Assembly: GCF_020622345.1 (NCBI RefSeq) | Contig: NZ_JACNMO010000014.1 | Coordinates: 1 to 64,000, forward strand | DNA length: 64,000 nucleotides | From: Roseobacter weihaiensis | Lineage (GTDB): Bacteria; Pseudomonadota; Alphaproteobacteria; Rhodobacterales; Rhodobacteraceae | Reading direction: 5' to 3' | Shown: positions 26,499 through 35,159 of the stretch, one piece after another | How positions within the stretch are numbered: the first letter of the stretch is position 1 | Layout: each line of letters begins with the position of its first letter | Notes under the pieces: model-generated | The model's database searches: none | What the model saw: only the letters and a program-made list of their open reading frames with translations | Told to the model about the DNA's origin: nothing | Program-made: the position numbers and the translations under genes

Positions 26499-27430
26499 GT
26501 CCACCAGTATCGCGTCAGGTGAAAGAAGATCGGCGCGGAGAACACGACGGAATCGAGCCGGTCGATAAAGCCTCCATGCCCGGCAATCGCATGCCCCCAA
26601 TCCTTCACCCCCCGGTCGCGCTTGATTGCTGACATCACAAGGCCACCGAGAAAACCCATAAGCGCGATCACAAGGGCCATGATCCCCGCCTGCACCGGCG
26701 TAAAGGGGGTGATCCAGTAGAGCGACGCCCCGATCAGCGTGGCCGATGCCACGCCACCGACAAACCCTTCAACCGTTTTAGACGGCGACAGGCGCGGCGC
26801 GATCTTGTGTCGCCCGATCAGTTTGCCCCAGACGTATTGCAACACATCCGAAAGCTGCACAACGACGATCAGGAAGGCGATCAGCAGCACACCGCGGCCT
26901 TCAAAGCCATCAATTTCCAGGGTCAGGAGTGCCGGGACGTGGCTGGCGCAGAAGACGCAGATCATGAGGGCCCATTGCACCTCGGCCACCCGTATCAGGA
27001 AATCCTCGGCCTCACCGCGCAAGGCGGAGATGATTGGCGCCAGTAGGAAACAGTAAACCGGTATGAAGATCGAGTAGATCCCGTATTCCCCGGCCCAAAC
27101 CAGCCAGTACTGGAACGGGATCGCGACGAAAAAGCTGAGGACGAGGGTCCAGTGATCCGCCCGGCGCGCATTAGTCAGGGTGACGAATTCCCGCAGGGCG
27201 GCAAAGCTGCACAGCGCAAAAAGGATCACGACACCGGTGCGGCCCGCCAGAAACGCGATGCTGATCAGGATCACCATGCCCCACCATGCGCGGATGCGGG
27301 CCGTCAGGTTCTCGATCGCCGCGTTTTCGCCGTTCGGGGAATACGCCCTCTCCAGAAGGCTACCAATCAGGCTCGCCGCAACCAGCAATGCCACGATCCC
27401 GAGGAGAAGAGTGACCAGATCCGGGATCAT
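26495..27430 (-). CDS. cdsA: phosphatidate cytidylyltransferase
   Basis: A 311-residue integral membrane enzyme with about eight transmembrane segments that makes CDP-diacylglycerol from phosphatidate and CTP. The CdsA signature is complete near the C-terminus: SAIKRDRGVKDWGHAIAGHG, followed by GFIDRLDS, with the metal-binding KD, HGG and DRxD elements. An earlier SDVLQYVWGKLIGRHK segment is also typical. It overlaps plsC upstream and the frameshifted small gene downstream by four bases each. The organism should also have a housekeeping copy elsewhere with the fatty-acid/lipid genes, so this one probably serves a specialised lipid made with the adjacent CDP-alcohol transferase. Confidence 0.92.
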   Translation of the reverse strand: MIPDLVTLLLGIVALLVAASLIGSLLERAYSPNGENAAIENLTARIRAWWGMVILISIAFLAGRTGVVILFALCSFAALREFVTLTNARRADHWTLVLSFFVAIPFQYWLVWAGEYGIYSIFIPVYCFLLAPIISALRGEAEDFLIRVAEVQWALMICVFCASHVPALLTLEIDGFEGRGVLLIAFLIVVVQLSDVLQYVWGKLIGRHKIAPRLSPSKTVEGFVGGVASATLIGASLYWITPFTPVQAGIMALVIALMGFLGGLVMSAIKRDRGVKDWGHAIAGHGGFIDRLDSVVFSAPIFFHLTRYWWT

Positions 27431-28077
27431 ACATCGTCTCGCGACAATTCGAGAAGCGCGTTGCGTGTCCGATCCAGAAAGGCGTCTTTGGCATCCCCGT
27501 CAAGCCGCTGTGGCGCCCCGAAGGTCACCTTGCACAGAAGCGGCACAGGTACCACTTCGCCCTTGGGCATCACACGATTGAGGTTCTCGATCCAGACAGG
27601 CACAAAATCGACCTCGGGACGCGCGCGTGCCAAATGGTAGAGCCCCGTCTTGAAGGGCAAAAGCCTCTCATCGGTCAGGTTGCGCGTACCTTCCGGAAAG
27701 ATGATAAGCGACGATCCCTCGTCGAGCGCCTCGGCCATCTGTGCCACCGGAGCTTCCTTCGGGCTACTACCAGTGCGGTCGATCAGTACAGCGTTGAAGA
27801 CATGTCGACCGATGAAGCTCTTGAGCTTGGTTGCCAGCCAGTAATCAGCCCCTGCCACAGGTCGCACACGATCCCGCAGGCGGCGTGGCAAAACGGCCCA
27901 GATCAGGACAAAATCGCCGTTGCTGGCATGATTGGCATAGTAGACCCGCTGCCCGGGCACCGGTTCCACACCTTGCCACTCGGCGCGGACAGCGGTGATG
28001 AGACGCGCGAATAGTTCGATTGAGCTGGCCAGAAAGCGCGCCGCAACGCGGGTCGGAAAGGGAGTGCCAGACGTCAT
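27427..28077 (-). CDS. plsC: 1-acylglycerol-3-phosphate acyltransferase (PlsC-like)
   Basis: A 216-residue LPLAT-family acyltransferase. The catalytic HX4D box is NHASNGDFV near residue 51. Block III, IIFPEGTRN, lies near 138, and block IV is in VPVWIENLN. It would make phosphatidate from lysophosphatidate, feeding cdsA. The ATG at 28077 is chosen; the longer in-frame reading upstream is arginine-rich and overlaps DNA with no coding look. It is the first gene of the phospholipid cluster and overlaps cdsA by four bases. Confidence 0.88.
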   Translation of the reverse strand: MTSGTPFPTRVAARFLASSIELFARLITAVRAEWQGVEPVPGQRVYYANHASNGDFVLIWAVLPRRLRDRVRPVAGADYWLATKLKSFIGRHVFNAVLIDRTGSSPKEAPVAQMAEALDEGSSLIIFPEGTRNLTDERLLPFKTGLYHLARARPEVDFVPVWIENLNRVMPKGEVVPVPLLCKVTFGAPQRLDGDAKDAFLDRTRNALLELSRDDV

Positions 28078-28867
28078 GGTGCCTATGCTAACTACGTGGT
28101 GCGGCGAAGAAAAGGCTTCCACCAAACAAACCTCGGCGGATGGCAAAGAGCGCATCGGGCGCACATCGAAGATGGGCCAGCGTGACCTGCGACGCCTTCT
28201 TATCATTGGTGCAGCGTCTGTCGCACGCTGGGCTATTCGGCAGGGCACGGATCAGGACGGTTGGCTCGGGCAGATGCTGGCCCGCAAACCAAGGATGCTC
28301 GTAGCCGTAGCTTTGGCCAACAAGATGGCTCGAACCGCCTGGGCTTTGATGACGAAGAACGAGAACTACAAGAATCCGGCACTTGTCTGACCCCTCGGGG
28401 TGGCTTTTGCCGGTCATGTGAGAAGGACAGAGGTAAAGTAGGGACAAACGGTCAACGAGACGGGATCGGGAAAACCAGGCTGCAGGCCGTGCGCCTTTGA
28501 GCGCGCGTATCCGAGTTGGACCTGATCCGCGCATCTCCATACGGGCCCGTGGCGTGTTTGAGCCACATTCAGAGGCCCAACACACGACAGCACCTGACCA
28601 CATGCTCATACACGCCAAAAACTTCTTGCATTCACCGGGGCGTCCACACACGGCCTGTTGGCTGACCGCGGGTCGTGGCCTTGCTGGGGTTACGCTCGCG
28701 GTGCGTAAATCAGCGGCAAGGTCAAGGAGGACCGAATGGGCCGTGCAGGCCAAGTCAAACCCGTTGGAACCGGCATCAGCAACAACTTCTGTTGTGCTGG
28801 AACAGCACAGGCACTTGGCAAGTGCCCGATACCAACTGGAAGACTGCAGTGAAATTAGGTCTTGCCA
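28078..28867. other. 790-bp stretch between divergent plsC and lacI-type genes
   Basis: The stretch must hold the promoters of two divergent operons, yet it is longer than needed. Frames on both strands are open in places without starts, ribosome-binding sites or known families. It may contain debris of a lost gene. I see nothing specific until the palindrome at 28868. Confidence 0.4.
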
Positions 28868-28877
28868 AAACCGGTTT
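28868..28877. promoter_or_regulatory. candidate LacI-family operator
   Basis: AAACCGGTTT is a perfect 10-bp palindrome with the central CG typical of LacI-family sites. It extends to CCAAAACCGGTTTCGG with only one mismatched pair. It lies 33 bases before the regulator's TTG start, placing it to control the regulator and the co-directional transport operon. Confidence 0.65.
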
Positions 28878-28909
28878 CGGTCATCAGCGTAAGGCTTAGG
28901 GAGAGACTC

Positions 28910-29977
28910 TTGACTGCAAATGCTGAACCATTATCGAATGATCGGGTCGCGATGCGGGTTACGATTTGCGACATGGCTGACGCGTTGGGATTAACCAAAT
29001 CCACAGTTTCGCGCGCGCTGAACGGCTATCCGGACATCTCTGCGGCGACGCGGCTTCGCGTCAAACGGATGGCAGAGAAACTCAACTACCAACCGCTCAG
29101 TCATGCCCAGGCAATCAAGACGGGGCGCACGCGGTCGCTTGGACTTGTCCTGCAACTTTCAGACCATGATGCGCAACGACCTTTTCTGGCGGAATTTCTT
29201 GCAGGTCTGTCTGCAGGCGCCAGCATGGAGAACCACACGCTAACAGTTGCCTCGGCGGATAACGACACACACCTGATTGAAACGTTCCGGAATCTGTTGC
29301 GGGACGGGAAAGCTGACGGTTTCGTACTGCCAAGGGTGATGGTGGACGATCTGCGGGTTAACATGTTCCGCGACGCCAACGTCCCCTTCGTTTTGTATGG
29401 GCGACAGGACAACGCTGCCGGATGTGCCTGGTTTGATGTCCGCGGTGAAGATGCAATGCGTGACGCTGTGCTGCACCTTGCAGGCCTTGGGCATCGTCGT
29501 ATCGGGTTTATCAATGGCGGGCTGATCTACAGTTATGCCGGATTGCGGCGCAAAGGTTTTATGCGGGGCATGGCAAAGGCAGGCTTAGCTGTCGCACCGG
29601 AGCTGGTTCTCGAAAATGCCGTGACCTTTGATTATGGGGTCTTTAAGGGCGCACAGCTTCTTGATTTGGCAAATCCGCCCACGGCAATTGTTTGTGCCGT
29701 CGACCGGGTCGCCTTGGGCGTTTACCGGGTTGCGGCTGACCGGGGCCTGCAAATCGGGTCCGATCTTTCTGTGATCGCCTATGACGGCAGTCAGGAGGGG
29801 GCGCATGCCCGACCGCCTCTGACGACTTTTTCAGTGGATAACCGTGAGGCGGGTGTCAGGCTCGCCACTCTGCTTATCCGCCGTGTTCGCGGCGAACCGG
29901 CAGAGGCGCTCCGAGAAACCGCTGCAGCGACCTTCTCGGAGCGTGGGTCAACGGGGCCCGCAAGACACACGCAATGA
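28910..29977 (+). CDS. LacI-family transcriptional regulator
   Basis: A regulator of about 355 residues. The helix-turn-helix and hinge read ICDMADALGLTKSTVSRALN and then PDISAATRLRVKRMAEKLNY, standard LacI-family features. The remainder is a periplasmic-binding-protein-like effector domain, with LHLAGLGHRRIGFINGG and AIVCAVDRVALGVYRVAADRG. The TTG at 28910 is preferred because AGGGAGAG lies just upstream; an ATG at 28952 directly before the HTH is the alternative. It is followed after 34 bases by the binding-protein gene, so it probably controls its own operon through the palindrome at 28868, with a sugar-type inducer. Confidence 0.88.
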   Translation: MTANAEPLSNDRVAMRVTICDMADALGLTKSTVSRALNGYPDISAATRLRVKRMAEKLNYQPLSHAQAIKTGRTRSLGLVLQLSDHDAQRPFLAEFLAGLSAGASMENHTLTVASADNDTHLIETFRNLLRDGKADGFVLPRVMVDDLRVNMFRDANVPFVLYGRQDNAAGCAWFDVRGEDAMRDAVLHLAGLGHRRIGFINGGLIYSYAGLRRKGFMRGMAKAGLAVAPELVLENAVTFDYGVFKGAQLLDLANPPTAIVCAVDRVALGVYRVAADRGLQIGSDLSVIAYDGSQEGAHARPPLTTFSVDNREAGVRLATLLIRRVRGEPAEALRETAAATFSERGSTGPARHTQ

Positions 29978-30011
29978 ACGCAGGATCACAAGTTAAAGTG
30001 GGAGTAAGACA

Positions 30012-31364
30012 ATGAAAGTAAATGTAAAAAAACTCATGCGGACAAGCGTGGCTATGGCGCTTGCCCTGTCAGCATCGGTGGTTTCAGCGGAAGAGCTGCG
30101 GTTCTGGACAACGGAAGAGCAGCCCGAGCGCCTTGCGCGCCAAGAAGCCATGGCGGCTGATTTCGCGGCTGCGACGGGTCACACGGTGGAGGTGATCCCG
30201 GTCTCTGAGAACGATCTTGGCACCCGTGCCACGGCCGCTTTCGCTGCGGGCGATTTGCCGGATGTCATCTATCATACGCTTCAGTATGCAGCGCCTTGGG
30301 CCGAAGCAGGTATTCTTGATACCGACGCCGCCACAGACGTTGTTGAGGCGCTGGGCGCTGACACCTTCGCGCCGGGCGCCCTTGCCATGGCGGCCACGGC
30401 AGACGGCTATGCGTCGGTGCCCGTGGATGGCTGGACCCAGATGCTTGTCTACCGCGCCGATCTCTTTGCGGAGAAAGGGTTGGAGCCCCCCAATTCCTAC
30501 GCGAATGTTCTTGCCGCTGTGGAAGCGCTGCACAACCCGCCTGAAATGTATGGGTTCGTTGCAGCGACCAAGATTGACGAGAATTTCATGAGCCAGGTTC
30601 TGGAGCATGTGTTCCTCGCGAACGGTGTCTCGCCCGTTGGGCCTGATGGCGTGCAAGAACTGGATGAAGCGGCAACCGTCGAAGTGCTTGAATTCTACAA
30701 AGCGATTGCGGAGGCCTCGCCACCGGGTGATTTGTACTGGGATCAGTCTCGCACGCTTTACTTCAGCGGTAATGCGGCGATGATCATCTGGTCGCCTTTC
30801 ATCCTCGATGAATTGGCTGGTCTGCGGGACAGCGCCCCGCCCACAATCAACGATGATCCGACCTCAACAGATTTGGCGGCTGCGACAGGTATCGTGACCA
30901 ATTTCGCAGGCCCATCCAACCCGGATGGGGCGGCATGGGGAGACGTCCGCTACTTCGGGATCACGTCTGACGCGGCGACAGATGCGGCGATGGAGTTTGT
31001 CGAGTACTCGCTGAACGAAGGCTATGCATCCACACTGGCGATTGCGCCCGAAGGCAAGTTTCCCGTGCGGCGCGGAACGGCGGATAACCCGACAGAGTTT
31101 GCAGATCTATGGGCCACGCTGGACGTGGGCGTCGACCGCAAAGCGCCGCTGGGCGATTTGTATGACGCTGCCATGATCGATGAAATCGTGGGCGGGCTCG
31201 ATGTGGCGAAACGCTGGGGCGTCGCCGAAGGTCAGCTGTCGGCCGCTTCCGCAATCATCAACAGCCAGGTGATCAACCGTCTGGTCCGCGAGTTTATTGA
31301 CGGGGAGCGGGATGCCTCTGCAACCGTCGCGGAACTCAACAGTGCCATCGCTGCTGTCCAGTAG
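30012..31364 (+). CDS. ABC extracellular solute-binding protein (family 1, sugar type)
   Basis: A 450-residue periplasmic receptor. Residues 1-28 form a signal peptide (ending SAEELRFWT). RFWTTEEQPER opens the mature binding fold, ARATAAFAAGDLPDVIYHT-like ligand-loop sequence lies near residue 80, and VPVDGWTQMLVYRADLFAEK near 135 is typical of family 1. It should bind the solute hydrolysed by the glycosidase later in the operon, plausibly a glycosylglycerate. GGGAG precedes the ATG. A 9-bp hairpin follows the gene. Confidence 0.9.
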   Translation: MKVNVKKLMRTSVAMALALSASVVSAEELRFWTTEEQPERLARQEAMAADFAAATGHTVEVIPVSENDLGTRATAAFAAGDLPDVIYHTLQYAAPWAEAGILDTDAATDVVEALGADTFAPGALAMAATADGYASVPVDGWTQMLVYRADLFAEKGLEPPNSYANVLAAVEALHNPPEMYGFVAATKIDENFMSQVLEHVFLANGVSPVGPDGVQELDEAATVEVLEFYKAIAEASPPGDLYWDQSRTLYFSGNAAMIIWSPFILDELAGLRDSAPPTINDDPTSTDLAAATGIVTNFAGPSNPDGAAWGDVRYFGITSDAATDAAMEFVEYSLNEGYASTLAIAPEGKFPVRRGTADNPTEFADLWATLDVGVDRKAPLGDLYDAAMIDEIVGGLDVAKRWGVAEGQLSAASAIINSQVINRLVREFIDGERDASATVAELNSAIAAVQ

Positions 31365-31376
31365 GTCCTGATAACC

Positions 31377-31405
31377 AAAGGGGTGTCTGACGCGGGCACC
31401 CCTTT
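31377..31405 (+). promoter_or_regulatory. intercistronic stem-loop after the binding-protein gene
   Basis: A perfect 9-bp stem AAAGGGGTG / CACCCCTTT with an 11-nt loop lies 13 nt after the stop codon. The right arm ends in TTT without a longer T-run, so it would act as a weak terminator or an mRNA-stabilising hairpin favouring the receptor gene over the permeases. Confidence 0.65.
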
Positions 31406-31450
31406 CTGCGCAACAACGCCAGTAGAAACCACCATTGCAGGAGGGGCCCC

Positions 31451-32695
31451 ATGGCAGAGCTTCGGCCACCTGTCGGAACCGGACCTTTGGCCAAACGCGA
31501 AGCGCGACTGGCCTGGGGTTTGCTGTTTCCCACCCTTGCAGCGGTTGCAATGGTCGTGATCCTGCCATTGCTCGCGATCTTCTGGATCTCTTTCAAACCT
31601 GTAGAACTTGGCGATTTGCGCGCGCCCGAGGTCGTGCTGCGCGAGGACATTCGCGGCGATGCCGCAGCCGTGGGGGACATTCCGACGATCCGCTACCGCC
31701 TGCGCAATTCCTCTCAGGAACAACCGATCACAGGCGTTACAATGTCAGACATCATCCCCGAGGGGCTTGTCGTTCTGGAACTTGATGAACGCTGTGTGCA
31801 ATCGGGCCGGGCCCTGGACTGCGATCTGGGGGATTGGGCGCCCGGAACGCGAGAGACATTGACCATCCCTGTCGAGGTCGAGAAAGCCTATCTCGACAAC
31901 GGTTTGCGCCCTCAAGACAGCCCGGCCACGACGACTGGAACTTCGTCAAATGTGCTGACCAACAGCACCTTCACGCTGGACAACTTTGCCCGGATCTTCA
32001 ACGGTGACGAATTCATGGAGGTGCTCTGGGTTACGCTGTTCTACACGGTTTTTGGCACCATCGGCGCGCTGCTTGTCGGTCTCTTCGCGGCCCTGCTGCT
32101 CAATAAATCCTTCAAGGGGCAGGGCATCCTGCGTGGCCTCTACCTCTTCCCCTATGTCGCCCCGGTAATTGCGGTGGCCTTTGCCTGGCTGATCCTTTTT
32201 GATCCGTTCTCCGGATCTGCCAATGCGCTGCTCATCCAGATGGGCGTCACCCAGCAAGCCATCAACTTTTTCGGTGAACGGCCACTGGCCCTTATTATGG
32301 TCACCGTCTTTGAGATCTGGCGTTACTTCCCGCTGTCCTTCCTCTTTATCCTCGCGCGCATGCAAAGCATTGATGGCGACATGTATGAGGCGGCGGATAT
32401 GGATGGGGCCTCCCCATTTCAGCAATTCTGGTATCTCAGTGTGCCGCAACTGTTGGGCATCCTCAGCGTCCTGTTCCTGCTGCGCTTCATTTGGACGTTC
32501 AACAAATTCGACGACATCTTCCTGCTGACAGGCGGCAATGCGGGCACGCGGACACTGACAGTCAATGTCTATGAACAGGCCTTTGCAATCTCGAACATCG
32601 GCGCAGGTGCCGCTGTTGCGGTTGTCATCTTCGGATGTCTCCTGACGTTTTCTATCTTCTTCCTGAAATACATCAGCCAGGAGGAAGGTTTATGA
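31451..32695 (+). CDS. ABC permease, MalF type, with an Ig-like (DUF11-like) periplasmic insertion
   Basis: A 414-residue permease. Residues 20-48 form the first membrane helix. Residues about 80-145 then form a non-membrane insertion that reads like a DUF11/Ig-like repeat: RYRLRNSSQEQPITGVTMSD, IIPEGLVVLEL and CDLGDWAPGTRETLTIPVEV, with a Cys pair at about 115 and 124. From about residue 185 a normal CUT1 permease follows, with the EAA loop EAADMDGASPFQQFWYLSVP. By topology the insertion occupies the periplasmic loop that corresponds to MalF P2, where it could contact the binding protein. GGAGGGG precedes the ATG. The stop overlaps the next permease (ATGA). Confidence 0.85.
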   Translation: MAELRPPVGTGPLAKREARLAWGLLFPTLAAVAMVVILPLLAIFWISFKPVELGDLRAPEVVLREDIRGDAAAVGDIPTIRYRLRNSSQEQPITGVTMSDIIPEGLVVLELDERCVQSGRALDCDLGDWAPGTRETLTIPVEVEKAYLDNGLRPQDSPATTTGTSSNVLTNSTFTLDNFARIFNGDEFMEVLWVTLFYTVFGTIGALLVGLFAALLLNKSFKGQGILRGLYLFPYVAPVIAVAFAWLILFDPFSGSANALLIQMGVTQQAINFFGERPLALIMVTVFEIWRYFPLSFLFILARMQSIDGDMYEAADMDGASPFQQFWYLSVPQLLGILSVLFLLRFIWTFNKFDDIFLLTGGNAGTRTLTVNVYEQAFAISNIGAGAAVAVVIFGCLLTFSIFFLKYISQEEGL

Positions 32696-33900
32696 TCCGA
32701 CGGGGATATCTCACCGGCCCGGTTCTCGGGGCCTTGTGGATGGTCGTTCTGTCCGTGACAGTTGCGGTGTGCATGTCGTTTGCCACCGGTGATCCGTTTC
32801 GCCCCGGTATTCTTTTGTCGCTTGCCTGGGGAGCACTGGCCGGAGGGGCGATGGTGTTCGCCGGCGGCGTCAAGCTGGTGCAAATCGGCATCGCTGTGCT
32901 GGTCGCTGTCTTGGGGCTTGCAGGTATCGGACCGATGCTGTCGGGCAGCGACGCAGGCTTGGCAGCGCGTCTTTTCGGGGCGGTTGCACTTGCCGCCGCG
33001 TTTGCGATGTCGCTTGCACCCATTCTGGATGAGGTCGTACCCGGTGTGCTGACGCGCCATGAATTTGAAGGCGCTGTGATCCGGTTCCTGACCGGGTTTG
33101 GCTATATCTTCTTCACTGCGATCGTGCTGATCCCGTTTTATGTGATGGTGATGACCAGCTTGAAGAACCAGTCAGAATTGATGCAGAACCCGCTCGACTT
33201 CTCCGTCGATGTCGGGCGTGGGGCAGAGCTCTTCCGATCCTACAATGAGTTGTTCACCCAGTTTAATTTCGGCACTTACCTGCTCAACTCGTTCTTCATA
33301 TCAGTGCTGACCGTCTTTATCACACTCGTCTTCGCGATCCCGGGGGCCTATGCCATCGCGCGCCTGCGTTTCCGGGGGCAAGCGGCATTCTCCCGGTCGA
33401 TCCTGTTGATTTACATGGTGCCGATGATCGTGCTGGCCCTGCCGATCTACATCGCGTTTTCGATGACCGGATTGCGGAATTCGTTCTGGGGCATCGTGAT
33501 GATCTATCCGGTCACGACAATCCCGGTGGCGCTCTACATGCTGCAAGGCTATTTTCGCGGCTTACCTGGCGAAGTCGAAGAGGCCGGATTGATGGACGGG
33601 CTGTCTCGGCTGGCGGTGATCTGGAAGATCACTTTGCCCTTGTCGCTTCCAGCGTTGGCCTCGGTCTCGCTCTATGTCTTTATGATCGCGTGGAACGAGT
33701 TCCTCCTGGCCTTCATGCTGCTCGACGACCCGGCGAAATTCACACTCACGCGCGGCATTGCCGCGCTCAACTCCTCAGAAATCCCCAGACAACACCTGAT
33801 GGCAGGTTCTGTGATCGCGACGGTGCCGATCATGGCGTTGTTCCTGGGACTGGAACGTTTCATGACAAAGGGCCTGACCGCCGGATCAGTGAAGGGATGA
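32692..33900 (+). CDS. ABC permease, MalG type, with N-terminal membrane extension
   Basis: A 402-residue permease, about 120 longer than ordinary MalG proteins. Residues 1-120 add three or four hydrophobic segments (GPVLGALWMVVLSVTVAV, ALAGGAMVFAGGVKLV, IGIAVLVAVLGLAGIG, LFGAVALAAAFAMSLAP) before the standard permease domain, which starts near GYIFFTAIVLIPFYVMVMTS. The EAA loop is EVEEAGLMDGLSRLAVIWKI. The ATG at 32692 overlaps the preceding stop and GGAGGAAGG precedes it. It pairs with the Ig-containing permease and overlaps the hydrolase gene by four bases. Confidence 0.88.
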   Translation: MIRRGYLTGPVLGALWMVVLSVTVAVCMSFATGDPFRPGILLSLAWGALAGGAMVFAGGVKLVQIGIAVLVAVLGLAGIGPMLSGSDAGLAARLFGAVALAAAFAMSLAPILDEVVPGVLTRHEFEGAVIRFLTGFGYIFFTAIVLIPFYVMVMTSLKNQSELMQNPLDFSVDVGRGAELFRSYNELFTQFNFGTYLLNSFFISVLTVFITLVFAIPGAYAIARLRFRGQAAFSRSILLIYMVPMIVLALPIYIAFSMTGLRNSFWGIVMIYPVTTIPVALYMLQGYFRGLPGEVEEAGLMDGLSRLAVIWKITLPLSLPALASVSLYVFMIAWNEFLLAFMLLDDPAKFTLTRGIAALNSSEIPRQHLMAGSVIATVPIMALFLGLERFMTKGLTAGSVKG

Positions 33901-35159
33901 AGATGGATCTGAACGAAAGGGCGCGCCAGATCCTGCGCCAGAATGACAAGGGTGGCTATACGCTGCCGACACACGGGCTTTATCCCTATCAATGGAATTG
34001 GGACAGCGCTTTTGCGGCATGGGGCTTCGCGACGTTCGATATCCCGCGGGCGTGGGACGAGTTTGATACCCTGCTGGCCAGCCAATGGGAGACCGGCATG
34101 GTGCCTCACATCATCTTTCACGAACCCGACCCAAGTTACTTTCCGGGCCCCGACGTCTGGTCGACCGGGCAAAGCCCCGCAACCTCGGGCATTTCGCAAC
34201 CTCCCGTGGCTGCGACCATGGCACGGTTGGTCTGGGAGTTGGACAAGGAGGCGGGCCGCGAAAGGCTGGCTGCGATCTATCCCAAGCTCGTTGCATGGCA
34301 CAGGTGGTGGCATGAGGTAAGATGTGTGTACGGGCCCGCGGCGATTATCCATCCATGGGAAAGCGGCCGCGACAACTGCCCGGACTGGGATATCGGCATG
34401 CAGGGGGTCGATGGGTCCAAGGTCGGATCTTATACGCGGCGGGATACCGGCCATGTCGATCCCGCGATGCGGCCCCGAAAGGAGCAATACGATCGCTACA
34501 TTGCGATGGTCCAGTTTGGCGTAAGCGTCGGCTGGGATCAAAAGCGGATCGTCTCGGAGGGCCCCTTCCTGATGGCGGATCCGGGGATCACCTTTATCCT
34601 GTTGCGGGCACATGAAGACCTGATCGTTCTGGGTCGGGCCCTCGGTGAAGACACCGGCGAGATTGTGGCTTGGGCGGAAACCCTGCGCGCTGCCTTGCCG
34701 GAGATATGGAACCCCGCCCTCGGCGCTTATGATGCACGCAACCTGCGCGACGGAGCCTTCGCGGGGGTTTTGGGGTCCGGCGCGCTCCTGGCATATCTGG
34801 CCGATGCCGGGACGCCGGCGTTGGACGCGCACCTGATGCGTGTGTGGGATGCTGTGACGTACGGGATACCCTCTGCGGATCCGCAAGCCGATATCTTTGA
34901 CGCCCGCCGCTATTGGCGCGGTCCATCGTGGCCGTTCCTGAACGCGCTGATCGCGGTCGGATTTCGCGACATGGGCCGCCACGACCTTGATGCGCGTTTG
35001 CGCCGCGAAACGGCTGAGGCCATCGCCAAAGGCGGGTTTGCAGAATACTTCGACCCGCATGATGCAACACCCTGCGGCGGCAGCGATTTCACCTGGACAG
35101 CCGCCATCTGGCTGACCTGGGCGGGTCGTGATGCAAGAGAAGTCCGGGGGGCCGCCTGA
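33897..35159 (+). CDS. mannosyl/glucosylglycerate hydrolase-like glycoside hydrolase (GH63-related)
   Basis: A 420-residue cytoplasmic (alpha/alpha)6-barrel-type hydrolase. The N-terminus [20 protein letters not shown] at residues 27-46, [12 protein letters not shown] near 157, [14 protein letters not shown] near 339 and [15 protein letters not shown] near 381 match the MGH1-like family containing mannosylglycerate and glucosylglycerate hydrolases. General acid/base Asp and Glu candidates lie in WNWDS and FAEYFDP. There is no signal peptide, so it acts after uptake. The ATG at 33897 overlaps the permease stop (ATGA), and its own stop overlaps the ATPase start (TGATG). It suggests the operon imports and cleaves a compatible solute such as glucosyl- or mannosylglycerate; other glycosides remain possible. 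Confidence 0.8.
   Translation: MKMDLNERARQILRQNDKGGYTLPTHGLYPYQWNWDSAFAAWGFATFDIPRAWDEFDTLLASQWETGMVPHIIFHEPDPSYFPGPDVWSTGQSPATSGISQPPVAATMARLVWELDKEAGRERLAAIYPKLVAWHRWWHEVRCVYGPAAIIHPWESGRDNCPDWDIGMQGVDGSKVGSYTRRDTGHVDPAMRPRKEQYDRYIAMVQFGVSVGWDQKRIVSEGPFLMADPGITFILLRAHEDLIVLGRALGEDTGEIVAWAETLRAALPEIWNPALGAYDARNLRDGAFAGVLGSGALLAYLADAGTPALDAHLMRVWDAVTYGIPSADPQADIFDARRYWRGPSWPFLNALIAVGFRDMGRHDLDARLRRETAEAIAKGGFAEYFDPHDATPCGGSDFTWTAAIWLTWAGRDAREVRGAA

Noticed and set aside
28078-28867. Search for a gene or small RNA in the long divergent gap before the LacI regulator
   Set aside because: Only unsupported short frames were found, and no hairpin with a T-run typical of an sRNA terminator was seen.
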